Below, piece by piece: positions 17,918-26,978 of a stretch of 64,000 bases of DNA. The notes beneath the pieces were generated by a model, which saw nothing but the letters and a program-made list of their open reading frames with translations, was not told the origin of the DNA and made no database searches. Made by a program: the position numbers and the translations under genes. Numbering within the stretch: the stretch's first letter is position 1; every line of letters begins with the position of its first letter. The DNA is taken from assembly GCA_963784415.1 (NCBI GenBank), contig CAWARK010000002.1, positions 434,001 through 498,000 of the forward strand, given 5' to 3'. The DNA is from UBA7672 sp963784415 (lineage in GTDB: Bacteria; Pseudomonadota; Alphaproteobacteria; Caulobacterales; Hyphomonadaceae).

Positions 17918-18622
17918 ATGGGTGTCGATTTTAGATTTGCGGTTTGCGGCTTTCTGGCCGGCGCGCTGGCGGGGTGTAGCCCAGCGACGCCCGTTGCGGT
18001 GAAACCATCAAAGCCCGCGGAGGTCGCTGAGGTCGAGGCCGTCGCAAAACCTGATGTGGCGGTGTCGCAGGGCGGCAACGTCTATCGATCCGAGGGCGTT
18101 GGGCTGACCGTGACGGCGCCGGAAGGATGGTATGTTGCGGACGAAGCGCTGATGGGAAAAGTCATGGGCGTCGGACTCGACATTGTGACCTCCGACATGG
18201 AGCGAGGGACGAAGGCGGCGATGAAGGCTGGCGTCCAGCGCGTCGGCACGGTGTTCTTTTTTCTCGAACGCGCGCCTGGCACACCGGGCGACCCGCCGGG
18301 ATCGGTGATGAGCGTTGCCGAGGATGTCAGCATGCTGCCGGGCATCAAGCGTGGGACGGATTATTTCTTCAACATGCGGCGGACGCTGGAGCAGACGCAG
18401 ATACAGACCGAAATTTCCGACACATATGAGCAGCGAATGATCGGCGGGCAGTTGTTCGATCGGATGGACGTCACGATGCACATGTCGGGCATGACGATCA
18501 TGCAGCGCCATTTTGCGGTCCGTCACGGAGATCGGATGGTGCTGTTCGCGGAGTCGTATCAGACGCCGGAACAGCTGGCCGCGCTTGACGCCGTGCTCGA
18601 TAGCATCATGCTCGATTGGTAG
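17918..18622 (+). CDS. hypothetical lipoprotein
   Basis: A 234-residue protein with a short signal peptide and clear lipobox LAGC (Cys20), followed by an Ala/Val/Pro/Lys-rich linker of about 35 residues. The globular part (GVGLTVTAPEGWYVADEALMGKV and following, ending ALDAVLDSIMLDW) resembles small exported proteins in which a strand-rich core follows an APEGW-type motif, but I do not recognise a named family. It is 49 nt upstream of the thioredoxin-like gene in the same direction and may be co-transcribed. The preceding minus-strand lipoprotein gene is divergent. Confidence 0.65.
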   Translation: MGVDFRFAVCGFLAGALAGCSPATPVAVKPSKPAEVAEVEAVAKPDVAVSQGGNVYRSEGVGLTVTAPEGWYVADEALMGKVMGVGLDIVTSDMERGTKAAMKAGVQRVGTVFFFLERAPGTPGDPPGSVMSVAEDVSMLPGIKRGTDYFFNMRRTLEQTQIQTEISDTYEQRMIGGQLFDRMDVTMHMSGMTIMQRHFAVRHGDRMVLFAESYQTPEQLAALDAVLDSIMLDW

Positions 18623-18670
18623 AGAGCGCAGCGGGTGCAGGGCCGGTTTTCAGTGGAATGAGGGGCGCGC

Positions 18671-19225
18671 GTGAGCAACGAAGTTCTCAGTCGCAGGGTA
18701 TTTCTGGCGGCGGCCGTCGCGATCGGCCTGACCCCGGCGCCGGCATTTGCCGTCACGCAGAAAGCCTCGGAGGCGGTGGCGCAGGCGGCGGCCAGCGCCG
18801 AGGCCAGCGGCAAGCGCCTCTTGCTGGTGTTCCATGCCAGCTGGTGCGGCTACTGCCAGTTGCTCGACATGATGCTGGAGGATGCGACGTGTGCGCCGAT
18901 CCTCGACAAGTATTTCGTGATCTATCATCTCCGCGCGCTCGAAAAGAAGCCCGAGATGAAAGCGCAACAGCTCGATGGCGCGGATGAGGTCTATTCAAGC
19001 CTCGCTGCTGAACGGATTGGCCTGCCTTACATGGCGGCGCTGGACGGCAAAGGGGTGCGTGTGTCGGACTCCGTCATGCGCAATGGCGACAATTTCGGCT
19101 TTCCGGTGGACGCCGTCGAGCTCGACAATTTCCAGGACATGATGCGGACGGCTGCGCCGGGCATGTCATGGGACGAAGTGCGGACGCTGCGCCGCGCGTG
19201 CGTGAAGATTTTTCGGCAGAACTAG
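18671..19225 (+). CDS. Tat-exported thioredoxin-fold protein
   Basis: Starts at GTG 18671. The N-terminus VLSRRVFLAAAVAIGLTPAPAFA is a twin-arginine signal with cleavage near residue 28. The mature protein has a thioredoxin-like strand LLLVFHASWCGYCQLLDMML with redox motif CGYC, then a cis-Pro-type segment GLPYMAAL. The family resembles exported thiol-disulfide proteins (thioredoxin_7 type). It likely acts as a periplasmic thiol oxidoreductase or chaperone. Its stop codon overlaps that of the convergent TrmH-like gene by three to four bases. Confidence 0.75.
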   Translation: MSNEVLSRRVFLAAAVAIGLTPAPAFAVTQKASEAVAQAAASAEASGKRLLLVFHASWCGYCQLLDMMLEDATCAPILDKYFVIYHLRALEKKPEMKAQQLDGADEVYSSLAAERIGLPYMAALDGKGVRVSDSVMRNGDNFGFPVDAVELDNFQDMMRTAAPGMSWDEVRTLRRACVKIFRQN

Positions 19226-20026
19226 CGTGCGCGTTTCGACAGCACGTGACTGAGCGCGATGGCGCCGGCGGTGGCGACATTGAGGCTGTCCATGTCGCCC
19301 GCCATCGGGATGGAGACGCGGGTGCAGCGCGTGATCAGGTCTGCGGGCAGGCCGGGGCCTTCGGCGCCGAGGACGAGCGCAAGGCGTTGACGGCGGTTCG
19401 CACTTGATCAGCGGTTCTCCACCGGACGGCGACAGCGCCCATGGCGTGACGCCTGCGGCGATAAGGGCTGCGATAATGTCCGCGCCAGTTCCGGCATGGG
19501 CAAACGGAAGGCTGAGCGCGGCGCCGGACGAGACGCGGATCGACTTGCGGTAAAGCGGATCGCAGCTTGTCTCGTCCAGCAGGACAGCGTCTGCGCCGAG
19601 CGCCGCCGCATTGCGGAAGCAGCCGCCGACATTGTCGTGGTTCGACAGGCCGATGAGGACGAGCAGGGTGAGCGGGCCGGTGGGCAGGGACGCGATGAGC
19701 TGCTCGGGCGTCTGCGCTGGCGTGCGTTTCGCCAGGGCGAGGATGCCGCGATGGATAGGGAAGCCGGTGACGCCATCCATGATCGACTGCGGCGTGACGT
19801 AGACGGGGATGTCGGGCGGCAGGTGGGCGAGGATCGGGGCGAGAGGCTCGACGCGGTTTTCGGCGAGCAGCAGGGATTCGACCGGGAAGCGCGAGGCCGT
19901 GAGCAGGCGTTCCAGCGCGATCGCGCCTTCGACGATGAAGCGGTCGGCGCGGATGAGGTCGCGGTCGCGGACGGCGCGATAGGCGGCGATGCGCGGGTCG
20001 TCCGCGGTGTCGAGGTTGATGATCAC
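19222..20026 (-). pseudogene. SpoU/TrmH-family RNA 2'-O-methyltransferase, one frame break
   Basis: S-adenosylmethionine-dependent SPOUT methyltransferase that modifies ribose in tRNA or rRNA. From GTG 20026 the protein reads VIINLDTADDPRIAAYRAVR, with the substrate-binding N-domain RFIVEGAIALERLLTASR, then motif 1 LLVLIGLSNHDNVGGCFRNA. A break near 19400 equals one inserted base; the final frame then carries motif 2 LVLGAEGPGLPADLI and motif 3 IPMAGDMDSLNVATAGAIAL, ending SKRAR at 19222. Repaired length about 267 residues. All three SPOUT motifs are intact, so the organism probably has a working enzyme and the shift is suspect. Confidence 0.8.
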
Positions 20027-20055
20027 GGGCGGGTTGTGGCGCGGGTGAGCACAAA

Positions 20056-20086
20056 TGAAAAGGCCCGCTCTTTGGAGCGGGCCTTT
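20056..20086 (-). terminator. Rho-independent terminator after the copper-monooxygenase-like gene
   Basis: A perfect 12-bp stem (AAAGGCCCGCTC with GAGCGGGCCTTT, loop TTTG) lies between the stop of the 20109-22076 gene and the start of the TrmH-like gene. Read on the minus strand it ends in CCTTTTCATTT, so it terminates the upstream minus-strand transcript. Confidence 0.85.
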
Positions 20087-20108
20087 CCGTATTCGAGGCG
20101 CCGGGAAC

Positions 20109-22076
20109 CTAGAGATCGATGTCGGCGTCGCGCAGGTCGCGGGTGGCGGTGGCGCGGGAGACGTTGCCGGCTTCGAGCTCTTTCTTGTCGAGGCCGCCAT
20201 CCTTGTTGAGATCAAGGTCGGCGAAGCGGGTTTTCACTGACGCCATGGTGCCGGTCAGTTCGTCGATCTGCACTTTGTTGTCGGCGTTGTTGTCGAGTGC
20301 GCCGATCGTGCGCGAGTCCATCAGCTTGACCTGCAGGTCGTTGCGGACGTTCGACACGGTCTCGTCAGCCCAGCGATAGTTGACGCGGAAGTACATCATC
20401 TCTTCGAACGACTGCTCGCCCCAGGTGACGTTGATCGTCGGATCCGGGTTGGCCTTGTTGTGCTCGGAGTTGTCGTAGATCCAGGTTGCGATCAGCTTGG
20501 TGCCGGCCTTGATGTGGATCGGGGTCACCGGATCGTAATCGCGCTGCCAGTTGAAGTCGTACTTCGGCAGCGAGAGCAGCAGGGTTTCCTTGCCGTCCGG
20601 CGTCTTCTGCTTCAGCTCGACCGACCAGCCACGATAGTGGGAGTGCGGGTAGAGCGTGTACAGGTAGGCGTCGGCGGGGAATTCGAGATAGGCGATTTCC
20701 TTGTGACGGGCATCGCCCTTCGGAATCTTCAGCGCGAAGTCGGAGATGACGGTCGAGCGCTTGATGAATTCCGGCGGTGATTTCAGCGTGTAGTAGCCGA
20801 TCTGCGTCTGGTCAGCCGCAGCCTTGCCCGTCGTCGTGTAGTGCATCGAGAACGAGAACTTGCCGCCGCCGGGGACCGGTGCGCCAGCGCCGTCAGCGAT
20901 GACTTGGGGTTCTGCGCCCGGCGTGTAGGAGCCGACCGAACCGCCCGGAATGCGGGCGGGAGCTGCGCCGCGATCCGGCGAGTGGTTCGAGGTGACGTGG
21001 TGCAGCACGGAACGCGCGCCCGGCTTGATGGCGATGGCCTTCAGCCAGGTGTCGTTCTTGAACGGGTTGTCGATGCGCATGTTCTGGTATTCGACGGTGC
21101 CCGAAGCGGGGACGTCGAATTCCGGCAGGGTGACGATCACGTCGGGCTTGCCGAGTTCGGTGGGCCATTCCGGCGCCTTGCCGGCGGTTTCCTTCAGCAG
21201 GTCCGGACCCGAGCCGCGCGGCGCGCCAGCGCGGAGCCAGTGGATCAGCGTCCGGTTCTGGTCGTAGGTGAGGCCGTGGTCGTTCTTGAACGTGCCGATA
21301 TGCGGATCGGCGAAGTAGGGCGGCATGCGCTCCGACATCACCGATTCCTGGATCATCGGCGCGAAGGATTTCACGACCTCGTAGCTGTCGAACTTGAACG
21401 GGGCGATGCCGCCGTCCTGGTGGCAGGCGACGCACTTGGCCTGGATGATCGGGGCGACTTCCTTCGAGTAGGAGATGTTCGCGTGCTCAGCCGCCTTGCC
21501 GCGCTCCGGGAAGGCGATGGTCGAGCCGACTTTCACATCAAGGCGCGGGCTGGCGACGGGCTTGCCGGCGAGGACGGCGTCAATGGCCTTTGCGGCCTGC
21601 GAGACCGGGCCGTGATAGGCGACCTTGAAGCCTGTCTTCGGCTCGATGACGAAGACTTCGCCTTCGCGCTGGACGCCGAGCTGTTCGCCGACGAGTTGCA
21701 GCTCGTCCATGAGAACCGGCATCGCGAATTTCTGCGCCTTGGCCTCGGCGGCGGTCGCATCACGCGACTGACCGAGGTTGGAGTTCATCATGTAGAAGAC
21801 GACGCCCTTGTCCTTGTAGGCGGCCTGGATCTTCGCCAGCTCGGCGGCGCCTTCGCGCGAGATCTTCGAGCCGTTGGACTGGGACATCACGACGATGGCC
21901 GGGGTGTAGCCGAAGTAGAACAGCTCATGCGCGAGGCGCGTGGTGTCGGTCAGCTGGAAGTTGCCGACCTTCTCCGGGACGAGGCCCGTTGTCGGGGCGG
22001 GGGCGGCGATCACGCTGCTGACGCCGGCGATGGCGACGATGGCGGCAAGCGCGGTCGTCATCAGGATGGATTTCAT
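20109..22076 (-). CDS. redoxin-fold / cytochrome c / copper type II monooxygenase-like / EF-hand fusion protein
   Basis: A 655-residue exported protein. Signal peptide 1-25; residues 35-190 form a thioredoxin/AhpC-like fold with no cysteine at all; CVACH at 215-219 is a c-type heme motif followed by MPPYFADP. Residues 320-575 resemble the paired beta domains of PHM/DBM copper monooxygenases, with candidate ligands His359-His360 and His412 (first copper), His478-x-His480 and Met560 or Met561 (second copper, in WGEQSFEEMM). Two EF-hand loops close the protein (DNNADNKVQIDE 595-606, DLNKDGGLDKKE 621-632). It probably hydroxylates a small substrate in the periplasm, taking electrons through its heme. 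A strong terminator follows. Confidence 0.8.
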   Translation of the reverse strand: MKSILMTTALAAIVAIAGVSSVIAAPAPTTGLVPEKVGNFQLTDTTRLAHELFYFGYTPAIVVMSQSNGSKISREGAAELAKIQAAYKDKGVVFYMMNSNLGQSRDATAAEAKAQKFAMPVLMDELQLVGEQLGVQREGEVFVIEPKTGFKVAYHGPVSQAAKAIDAVLAGKPVASPRLDVKVGSTIAFPERGKAAEHANISYSKEVAPIIQAKCVACHQDGGIAPFKFDSYEVVKSFAPMIQESVMSERMPPYFADPHIGTFKNDHGLTYDQNRTLIHWLRAGAPRGSGPDLLKETAGKAPEWPTELGKPDVIVTLPEFDVPASGTVEYQNMRIDNPFKNDTWLKAIAIKPGARSVLHHVTSNHSPDRGAAPARIPGGSVGSYTPGAEPQVIADGAGAPVPGGGKFSFSMHYTTTGKAAADQTQIGYYTLKSPPEFIKRSTVISDFALKIPKGDARHKEIAYLEFPADAYLYTLYPHSHYRGWSVELKQKTPDGKETLLLSLPKYDFNWQRDYDPVTPIHIKAGTKLIATWIYDNSEHNKANPDPTINVTWGEQSFEEMMYFRVNYRWADETVSNVRNDLQVKLMDSRTIGALDNNADNKVQIDELTGTMASVKTRFADLDLNKDGGLDKKELEAGNVSRATATRDLRDADIDL

Positions 22077-22346
22077 GTCGGCTCTCCTCCGAGCCCTGTA
22101 ACAGGGTCTGTAATTCTGATTTCAATATCCGTGCGGGGTGAAAAACCGTCAATGCAATCAGGCCCCCGCGCAGGGTGAATTACTCTCAATTGCGGTCACA
22201 AGTTTGCAAGGTGACGCTGTCTGGCGAGCTGGGGTGAGCGAGAGTCGATAAGGGCGTGCCTCTAACGCTAGGGAAGGCTCGCAGAATCAAATCGGCCCGG
22301 AACGAGGTTCCAGGCCGGTTCGATAGGTCCCCGTCGGACGGGAAGA

Positions 22347-24626
22347 TCAGGTCCAGCGCAGCTCGGACTGGACGACGGGCAGGGTGTGGATGCGTTTGGC
22401 CGTCGCGGCGTAGATCGCATTCGCCACCGCAGGCAGGACCGGCGGCAGGGCCGGCTCGCCAAGACCCGTGGGCGGGTTGTTGGTGGTATGGAAGTGTACG
22501 TCGATCTGTGGCGCGTAATCGATGCGCAGCAGCGGCATGTCGTAGAAGTTCGACTGGGTCGTGCGGCCTTTGTCGAAGGTGATCTTCTGGTGCATCTCGG
22601 AGATGCCGTCGACGATCGAGCCCTGCGCCTGGTTCTGCGCGTTGATCGGGTTGATGATCTGCGAACCGATGTCGCCGACACACCAGACCTTGAGCACGCG
22701 CCACGCGCCGTTCTGTTCGACTTTCACCTTGGCGACTTCAGCGAAGTAGCCGGAGTGCGAGAAGTAGAACGCGACGCCAAGGCCGACGCCTTTCGGCAGC
22801 GACTTGCGATTGTCCCAGCCGGAACGCTCGCGCACGACTTTCAGAACGTCGATCATGCGCGAAGCGACGAGGCCGGGGCGGCCGCCGGCGGAGGCGGCGG
22901 GGGAGGGGGTGGCGGCGAGAAGCTCGATGCGGAAGTCGATCGGATCCTTGCCGGCAGCAAGCGCCACTTCATCCAGGAATGACTGGAAGGCGAAGCAGAC
23001 TGCGTTGGAAACCGGGGCGCGGAGCGGACCGGTGGGCATTTCGCCGAGCATCAGCGACTGGTCGAACGAGTGGTTCGGGATGTAGCCAGCCGGGAACTCG
23101 TTCGCCGCCATGGTCGCATTGCTGAGCACGGTGAGCGCGCCGCTGGCGTTGGGACGGCCGAAGCTGACGAAGTGGTTCGCCAGTGCGGTCATCTTGCCGT
23201 CCTTGTCGAGGGCGGCCTTGAAGTTGTGGTAGCCGCCCGGACGATACGGGTCGTGCGCCATGTCCTGTTCGCGCGTCCACAGCAGTTTCACCGGCACGCC
23301 GGCCTGCTTGGAGATCGCAGCGGCTTCAACGACGAAGTCGCTGTCGAGACGGCGACCGAAGCCACCGCCGCAACGCGTCATGTGCAGCGTGATCTTTGTC
23401 TTGTCGATGCCGAGCGCGGCGGCGACGAGGTCGATACCGCCCGAGGGGCGCTGGGTCGGCGACCAGATTTCCACCGTGCCATCGGCCTTCACGTGAGCCG
23501 TGGTGTTCTGCGGCTCGAGCGGGGCGTGGACGAGGAAGGGATAGGCGTAGGAGGCTTCGACAACCTGACCGGCGCCTTTGACCGCAGCCGCCTTGAGCGC
23601 GGCGGCGGCGTCACCCGATTTCGACAGGTTGGACAGCGGCGCGCCCTTGGCGAGCTCGACAGCTTTCGCGTCGAACTTTGCACTGGACTGGGCTGACGTG
23701 TCGCCTTCGTCCCACTGCACTTTCAGTTTCGTCGTGGCGGCCTGCTTGGCGGTCCACCAGTCGTTAGCCACGACGGCGACGCCTTCGGAGAGGCCCATCT
23801 TGGTGTTGTTGGCGGGGCCGGCTTTCACGATGAAGCAATCGACGATGCCGGGCAGGGCCTTGATCTCGTCCGTGTTGGCGGAGACGACCTTGGCGCCGAA
23901 GACAGCGGCCTTTTCATAGTAGGCGTACTTCATGCCATCGACCTTGACGTCGATGCCGAAGATCGGTTCGCCGCGAACGATGCGCGGCGAGTCCCAGTTG
24001 CGCATCGGCTTGCCGATGATGCGGTAGTCTTTCGCATCCTTGAGCTTGACCGTTTTCAGGTCCGGCGCTGTCAGCTTGGCGGCGTCGGCGGCGAGATCAC
24101 CATAGGCGATCTTCTTGCCGGTTGCGGTGTGGACGACGAAGGACGGCTGGGTCGAGAGTTCATCGACCGAGACGTTGAGGCGGGTGGCCGCGGCCTGCAG
24201 CAGCATGGCGCGGGCGGCAGCGCCGGTCTGGCGGTGGTTGTCCCAGTGCATCGGCGTGGCGAACGAGCCGCCAGCGATCTGCATGCCATAGCGTGTGGCG
24301 TCTGCGTCGCCCTGTTCGATGACGACGCGCGACCAGTCGGCGTCGAGTTCTTCAGCGATCAGCATGGGCAGCATCGTCTTGATGCCCTGACCGATCTCCG
24401 GGTTCTTCGCCATGATGCGGATCGTGCCGTCCGGCGAGATGCCGACGAAGCCGTTGACGTCGACCGGCGGGGCGGCGGGCTTGGCGGGCGTGGTCGCCAG
24501 CGTCGGGGCGCCGTCTGTCGTGTCGGCCGGCGTCATGCAGCCGGAGAGGAGAAGACCGCCGCCAGCCGCAGAGGCCAGCAGGAAGAAGCGGCGCGAGGTG
24601 TTGAGGGTGTTGTTACCGTCAGCCAT
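22347..24626 (-). CDS. iorB: molybdenum hydroxylase large subunit, isoquinoline 1-oxidoreductase beta-like
   Basis: Xanthine-dehydrogenase-family molybdopterin-binding subunit of 759 residues that, with a 2Fe-2S partner, hydroxylates N-heterocycles or oxidises aldehydes. The N-terminus SRRFFLLASAAGGGLLLSGC combines a twin-arginine motif with a lipobox, so it is probably exported folded with its cofactor and lipid-anchored. The cofactor region shows TRCGGGFGRRLDSDFVVEAA and GLGEPALPPVLPAVANAIYA. It is duplicated in design, as in other single-chain IorB/aldehyde oxidoreductases. It lies 3 nt downstream of the small subunit gene. The true substrate is unknown; the name reflects family membership only. 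Confidence 0.85.
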   Translation of the reverse strand: MADGNNTLNTSRRFFLLASAAGGGLLLSGCMTPADTTDGAPTLATTPAKPAAPPVDVNGFVGISPDGTIRIMAKNPEIGQGIKTMLPMLIAEELDADWSRVVIEQGDADATRYGMQIAGGSFATPMHWDNHRQTGAAARAMLLQAAATRLNVSVDELSTQPSFVVHTATGKKIAYGDLAADAAKLTAPDLKTVKLKDAKDYRIIGKPMRNWDSPRIVRGEPIFGIDVKVDGMKYAYYEKAAVFGAKVVSANTDEIKALPGIVDCFIVKAGPANNTKMGLSEGVAVVANDWWTAKQAATTKLKVQWDEGDTSAQSSAKFDAKAVELAKGAPLSNLSKSGDAAAALKAAAVKGAGQVVEASYAYPFLVHAPLEPQNTTAHVKADGTVEIWSPTQRPSGGIDLVAAALGIDKTKITLHMTRCGGGFGRRLDSDFVVEAAAISKQAGVPVKLLWTREQDMAHDPYRPGGYHNFKAALDKDGKMTALANHFVSFGRPNASGALTVLSNATMAANEFPAGYIPNHSFDQSLMLGEMPTGPLRAPVSNAVCFAFQSFLDEVALAAGKDPIDFRIELLAATPSPAASAGGRPGLVASRMIDVLKVVRERSGWDNRKSLPKGVGLGVAFYFSHSGYFAEVAKVKVEQNGAWRVLKVWCVGDIGSQIINPINAQNQAQGSIVDGISEMHQKITFDKGRTTQSNFYDMPLLRIDYAPQIDVHFHTTNNPPTGLGEPALPPVLPAVANAIYAATAKRIHTLPVVQSELRWT

Positions 24627-24629
24627 GGT

Positions 24630-25112
24630 TCAGACCTCCCGCGTGTCTTTGGCGTCCACGCCCGCGGCCGTCTTGATGGCCTCGCGGATGCGGACGTAGG
24701 TGCCACAGCGGCAGGCATTGCCCGCCATCGCCGTGTCGATGTCCTTGTCGGTGGGATGAGCGTTGCTCGCGATCAGCGCCGTGGCCGCCATCACCTGGCC
24801 AGCCTGGCAGTAGCCGCACTGCATGACGTCGACATCGAGCCATGCTTTCTGGACCGCCTGTCCAACCGGGGTCTGGCCGATCGCCTCGATGGTCGTGACG
24901 CGCTGGGCGCCGACCGTCGAAATTGGCGTCACGCAGGCGCGCGCAACCTTGCCATCCAGGTGCACGGTGCAGGCGCCACAAGACGCCACCCCGCAGCCGA
25001 ACTTGGTGCCTTTGAGGTCCAGCTTGTCGCGCAGGACCCAGAGCAGGGGCATTGCGCCGTCCGCTTCGACCGTCTCGGTCTTTCCGTTCACGTTGAGTGT
25101 GTAGCTTGTCAT
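24630..25112 (-). CDS. iorA: (2Fe-2S) small subunit of molybdenum hydroxylase
   Basis: A 160-residue electron-transfer subunit with two 2Fe-2S clusters. The plant-ferredoxin-type domain carries FGCGVASCGACTVHLDG, and the four-helix domain carries CGYCQAGQV and NACRCGTYVRIREAI, matching IorA/CoxS proteins. It has no signal peptide of its own, as usual for a subunit that leaves the cytoplasm in complex with the Tat-signal-bearing large subunit. First gene of a two-gene operon with iorB. The region upstream (25113-25407) contains no gene. Confidence 0.9.
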   Translation of the reverse strand: MTSYTLNVNGKTETVEADGAMPLLWVLRDKLDLKGTKFGCGVASCGACTVHLDGKVARACVTPISTVGAQRVTTIEAIGQTPVGQAVQKAWLDVDVMQCGYCQAGQVMAATALIASNAHPTDKDIDTAMAGNACRCGTYVRIREAIKTAAGVDAKDTREV

Positions 25113-25407
25113 CTGGTGCTCCGCGGGCGTGTTCCGGATCAGGATCCCGGTTCCTCGCCCAATTTTTTCTAACCCGCGACGCGCACGCTCCCGCGAAGGA
25201 GCGCACCCTTGGTAAATTCATAACGCGCGCAATTGAGATCGCCAATCGCGCACGCGATGAAGCGGCAGACGAATGTCGCGACGGCGCCCGACCGTAACGC
25301 GTCGGATCGCATCGAATTGCGAGCAATCGGAGTACTGCGAACTGTTCTCACAACGGGTGGCCGCTCACATCGCCGCTATCGTTTTGAGACTATAGCGGTT
25401 CGACGTG

Positions 25408-26303
25408 TCAGTGCGCCCGTTTCGTCGCGCGTTCGATGAGGTCGTTGATCTGCGGGATGAGACGTCGCGGAAGGTTGTGACCCATGCCTGCAACGATGTG
25501 CATCTCGGCGCCGGGGATCGTCGCCTGCGTGTCGTGACCGGCTTCGACCGGCACAAGCGGATCGTCAGCGCCGTGAATGACGACGGTCGGGGCGGTGATG
25601 GTGGCGATCGCCTTGCGGCGGTCGCCCATGGCGACGACGGCGGCCATCTGGCGCGAGACGCCGACGGGATAGAAGGCGCGCTTCGCATCGGCGGTTGAAT
25701 CGATGCGCTGCTGGGCCTCGTCCACGGGATTGCCTTCGCCGGCCATGATGTGAGCCGTCGAGAGGGCGTGCAAAAGATAAGCCTCGAGGTCTTTAGTCGG
25801 ATCGGGGCTGGGGATGACGAGGCGCGCCATCGCGTCGGGCCGGGCCGGCGGCAGGTTCGGAGTTGCCGGTGGTCGACATGATCGAGGTGAGCGACAGGAC
25901 GCGATCGGGATAGGTCGATGCGATTGTCTGCGCGATCATGCCGCCCATGGAGGCGCCGACGATGTGGGCTTGCTTGATGCCCAGCGCATCGAGCAAGGCC
26001 GACGGAGTCCGCCGCCATGTCGGAGAGCAGGTAGGGGGCGGGTGGTTTCTCGCCGGTGCGCAGCGCGGCGACGATGGCGCCGATATCGGACGGTCCATGC
26101 TCGTCGAACTTGTGCGAGAGGCCCACGTCGCGATTGTCGTGGCGGATGACGCGATAGCCGCGTCGGGCGAGATCATCGACCATCTCCTGCGGCCAGCGCG
26201 TCATCTGCACGCCGAGGCCCATGATGAGCAGCAGGGGCTCGCCGCCTTCGGGACCGTGAATGTCGTATTCCAGCGGGATGCCGTTCGCGGTGATCTGGGC
26301 CAT
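25408..26303 (-). pseudogene. alpha/beta hydrolase, two frame breaks
   Basis: An alpha/beta-hydrolase fold enzyme of about 297 residues after repair. From ATG 26303: MAQITANGIPLEYDIHGPEG, the oxyanion strand LLLIMGLGVQMTRWP, RVIRHDNRDVGLS; then, one base later near 26000, LLDALGIKQAHIVGASMGG with the nucleophile Ser in GASMGG; then, one base later near 25855, the cap and C-terminus with the acid in VIHGADDPLVPVE and the His in IVAGMGHNLPR. Both breaks act as single inserted G bases. The catalytic triad is complete, so the gene may be functional in the organism. Substrate not predictable. Confidence 0.75.
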
Positions 26304-26498
26304 GAGGCTCTCCTGACTGTAGCGGTCTCAACTGATCTTAGGGCGCGGTTGGATCGAAAGGGAAGGCCACGCTTACGGCGTGCGGTATCGCGTCGCGAGT
26401 TGCGGCGACTGCGGGCGCGCAGACAACTTCGCCAATTGCGAGACCTCGCAGACCGGCGGGCGACTCTATCGCCTGGAAACGACGACGGCTCGGCCCCG

Positions 26499-26855
26499 CT
26501 ATTCGCCGGGGTCGCGGATTGGCGCATCCTGGATGCTGATCATCCAGGCGAGAACATCGTACTCATGCCCTTCGCCAAAATGGAAAACGGGCATGCGGCC
26601 GGGCGCGATGGCTTGCGATGCGTGGAGATCATCCGCCAGCCAGTCCGGGCGGTAACCCGCCAGGATGTTGCGGAATGGCAGCGCGCCAAGTTTCGGGCTG
26701 TCGCCCGTGCGCTCAACGGCGTGGCACGAGGCACAGTTGTCCTTGGCCACTTGATGACCGACCGCGGCGTCGCCGGTTTTCCATGCTGGCGTCGGTTCGG
26801 TGACGCAGGCGGCAAGCAGCAGAGCCGTCGCGATTAGTCCTCCCACTCTGGACAT
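26499..26855 (-). CDS. small c-type cytochrome lipoprotein
   Basis: A 118-residue protein with signal peptide and lipobox LAAC (Cys17), a single heme motif CASCH near residue 42 and a distal Met ligand in GRMPVF, typical of class I cytochromes c. It ends with a short helix YDVLAWMISIQ. It would shuttle electrons at the outer face of the inner membrane, possibly for one of the nearby periplasmic oxidoreductases, although it is monocistronic. The 195-nt gap to the downstream hydrolase gene shows no further gene. Confidence 0.85.
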   Translation of the reverse strand: MSRVGGLIATALLLAACVTEPTPAWKTGDAAVGHQVAKDNCASCHAVERTGDSPKLGALPFRNILAGYRPDWLADDLHASQAIAPGRMPVFHFGEGHEYDVLAWMISIQDAPIRDPGE

Positions 26856-26978
26856 CGTTAGGTCCCTCCGCAGGCTGCCTGCGTCATTAGCAGGCTAGCT
26901 CCGCAGGTGCGGCGCGGTTTGCGCTGCATCAAACACAGCATGAGCGCCATGTAGGGCGAAGGGCGGCGCGTGTTAGGC

